64,000 nucleotides of DNA from Spirochaetota bacterium (GTDB lineage Bacteria > Spirochaetota > UBA4802 > JAFGDQ01): assembly GCA_034190085.1 (NCBI GenBank), contig JAXHTS010000050.1:1-64000 (forward strand), given 5' to 3'. The translations under genes and the position numbers were made by a program. The notes beneath the pieces were generated by a model, which made no database searches, had not been told where the DNA came from, and saw only the letters and a list, made by a program, of their open reading frames with translations. This document shows positions 63,604 through 64,000 of the stretch, piece by piece; within the stretch, counting starts at the first letter, position 1, and the number at the start of each line of letters is the position of its first letter.

Positions 63604-64000
63604 TTATTGTATCATTGTATTTTCAAATAGTGCGATATTTTCCGGTAGACCAATAATCGCCATATAATCATTTTCTTCAAAAATAAAATTTACATCAGGA
63701 TTTGGTATTAATTTACCCTTTCTGAGAATACCAACAATAGAAATACCAGTTCTGCTGCGTATTTCTAATTCCTTAATCGATTTTCCAATCAATAGACTGG
63801 TCTTTGTAACTTCTATCCAGTTCAGCTCAAGGAAAAAAGGTGTTTTCTTTATCTCTGATAAAATAGAGTGATCTAATTTATCTATTTTTATATTGGTGTA
63901 GTTCTCCTGTCTGATTGAATCTGTAAAGCTATAAATATTCTTAAGTGGAACATCAAGAACCACAAGTGACTGTCTAACAATTTCAAGACTTGCTTCAAAT
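63604..64000 (-). CDS. Kef-type monovalent cation:proton antiporter, C-terminal part (5' end outside window)
   Basis: 132 codons open to the right window edge, so only the carboxy-terminal part is seen. SLEIVRQSLVVLDVP, then FTDSIRQENYTNI, resembles the segment after the nucleotide-binding RCK domain of KefB/KefC/YbaL antiporters. It is followed by a TrkA-C domain (SLLIGKSIKELEIRSRTGIS, then FIFEENDYMAIIG). Such proteins exchange potassium or sodium for protons under nucleotide or glutathione control. A Trk- or channel-type protein with the same regulatory domains cannot be excluded. Confidence 0.7.
   Translation of the reverse strand, partial: FEASLEIVRQSLVVLDVPLKNIYSFTDSIRQENYTNIKIDKLDHSILSEIKKTPFFLELNWIEVTKTSLLIGKSIKELEIRSRTGISIVGILRKGKLIPNPDVNFIFEENDYMAIIGLPENIALFENTMIQ

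Noticed and set aside
1-64000. CRISPR arrays, prophage or rRNA genes
   Set aside because: No regularly spaced identical repeats, phage structural genes or rRNA sequence were seen.

Overview
This 64 kb window comes from an AT-rich (about one third G+C), Gram-negative, probably anaerobic bacterium. A spirochaete (Spirochaetota, perhaps near Leptospirales) is the best guess. The clues are a long membrane-anchored coiled-coil protein like the spirochaete SpiroCoCo family, a TRAP transporter with a TatT-type lipoprotein as in Treponema, an ATP-grasp glutamate-cysteine ligase of the kind found in Leptospira and a few other groups, and multi-domain kinase/AAA/GAF/GGDEF signalling proteins. This assignment is inference from gene content; no rRNA gene is present.

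Layout. 1-373 is the 5' part of a kinase-type signalling gene running off the left edge. 767-1598 is an internally deleted IS1182-type transposase. 2035-6501 is a TRAP transporter operon with a TatT lipoprotein. 6701-10473 holds the coiled-coil protein, a lipoprotein and a DedA protein. 10892-15426 is lon, a ComFB-domain gene and an outer-membrane barrel protein. 15748-18750 is an M1 peptidase-like/ChaN/PDZ fusion. 18800-22353 (minus) is an acyltransferase/hydrolase fusion, a Nudix hydrolase and a LysR regulator of the selenium-associated type. 22705-24732 is a double-cubane iron-sulfur protein with its activase, behind a structured leader. 24823-28139 is tRNA-Sec, selA and selB. 28213-29004 is coaX. 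29052-29125 is a dense DnaA-box cluster. 29501-31735 is a CheX-like protein and a sodium:solute symporter. 31902-34098 (minus) is glutathione synthesis. 34722-38285 is a large secreted subtilase with seven 47-residue repeats.

38674-50174 is the most coherent metabolic block: a NuoG/formate-dehydrogenase-like subunit, a NuoE subunit, a NuoF-GltD fusion, MetV, MetF, a PAS histidine kinase, an HTH-REC response regulator and a second MetF-like protein. It looks like an NAD(P)H-to-methylene-tetrahydrofolate electron-transfer module with its own signalling pair. Its molybdopterin-type subunit lacks the Sec/Cys ligand expected of a true formate dehydrogenase. The right end has a YlbF protein, a dicarboxylate/glutamate symporter, a nitrilase-family amidase, a giant pseudokinase-AAA-GAF-GGDEF protein, lepA, an orphan hypothetical gene, an acyl-CoA carboxylase beta chain, a possible decayed secreted-protein gene and the 3' part of a Kef-type antiporter.

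The selenium genes (LysR, tRNA-Sec, selA, selB) show the cell makes selenoproteins, but I found no in-frame TGA selenoprotein here and no selD. The items most worth following up are the degenerate NuoG-like/MetVF module, the DnaA-box cluster, the leader RNA before the double-cubane gene, and the interleaved inverted repeats at 61490-61558.
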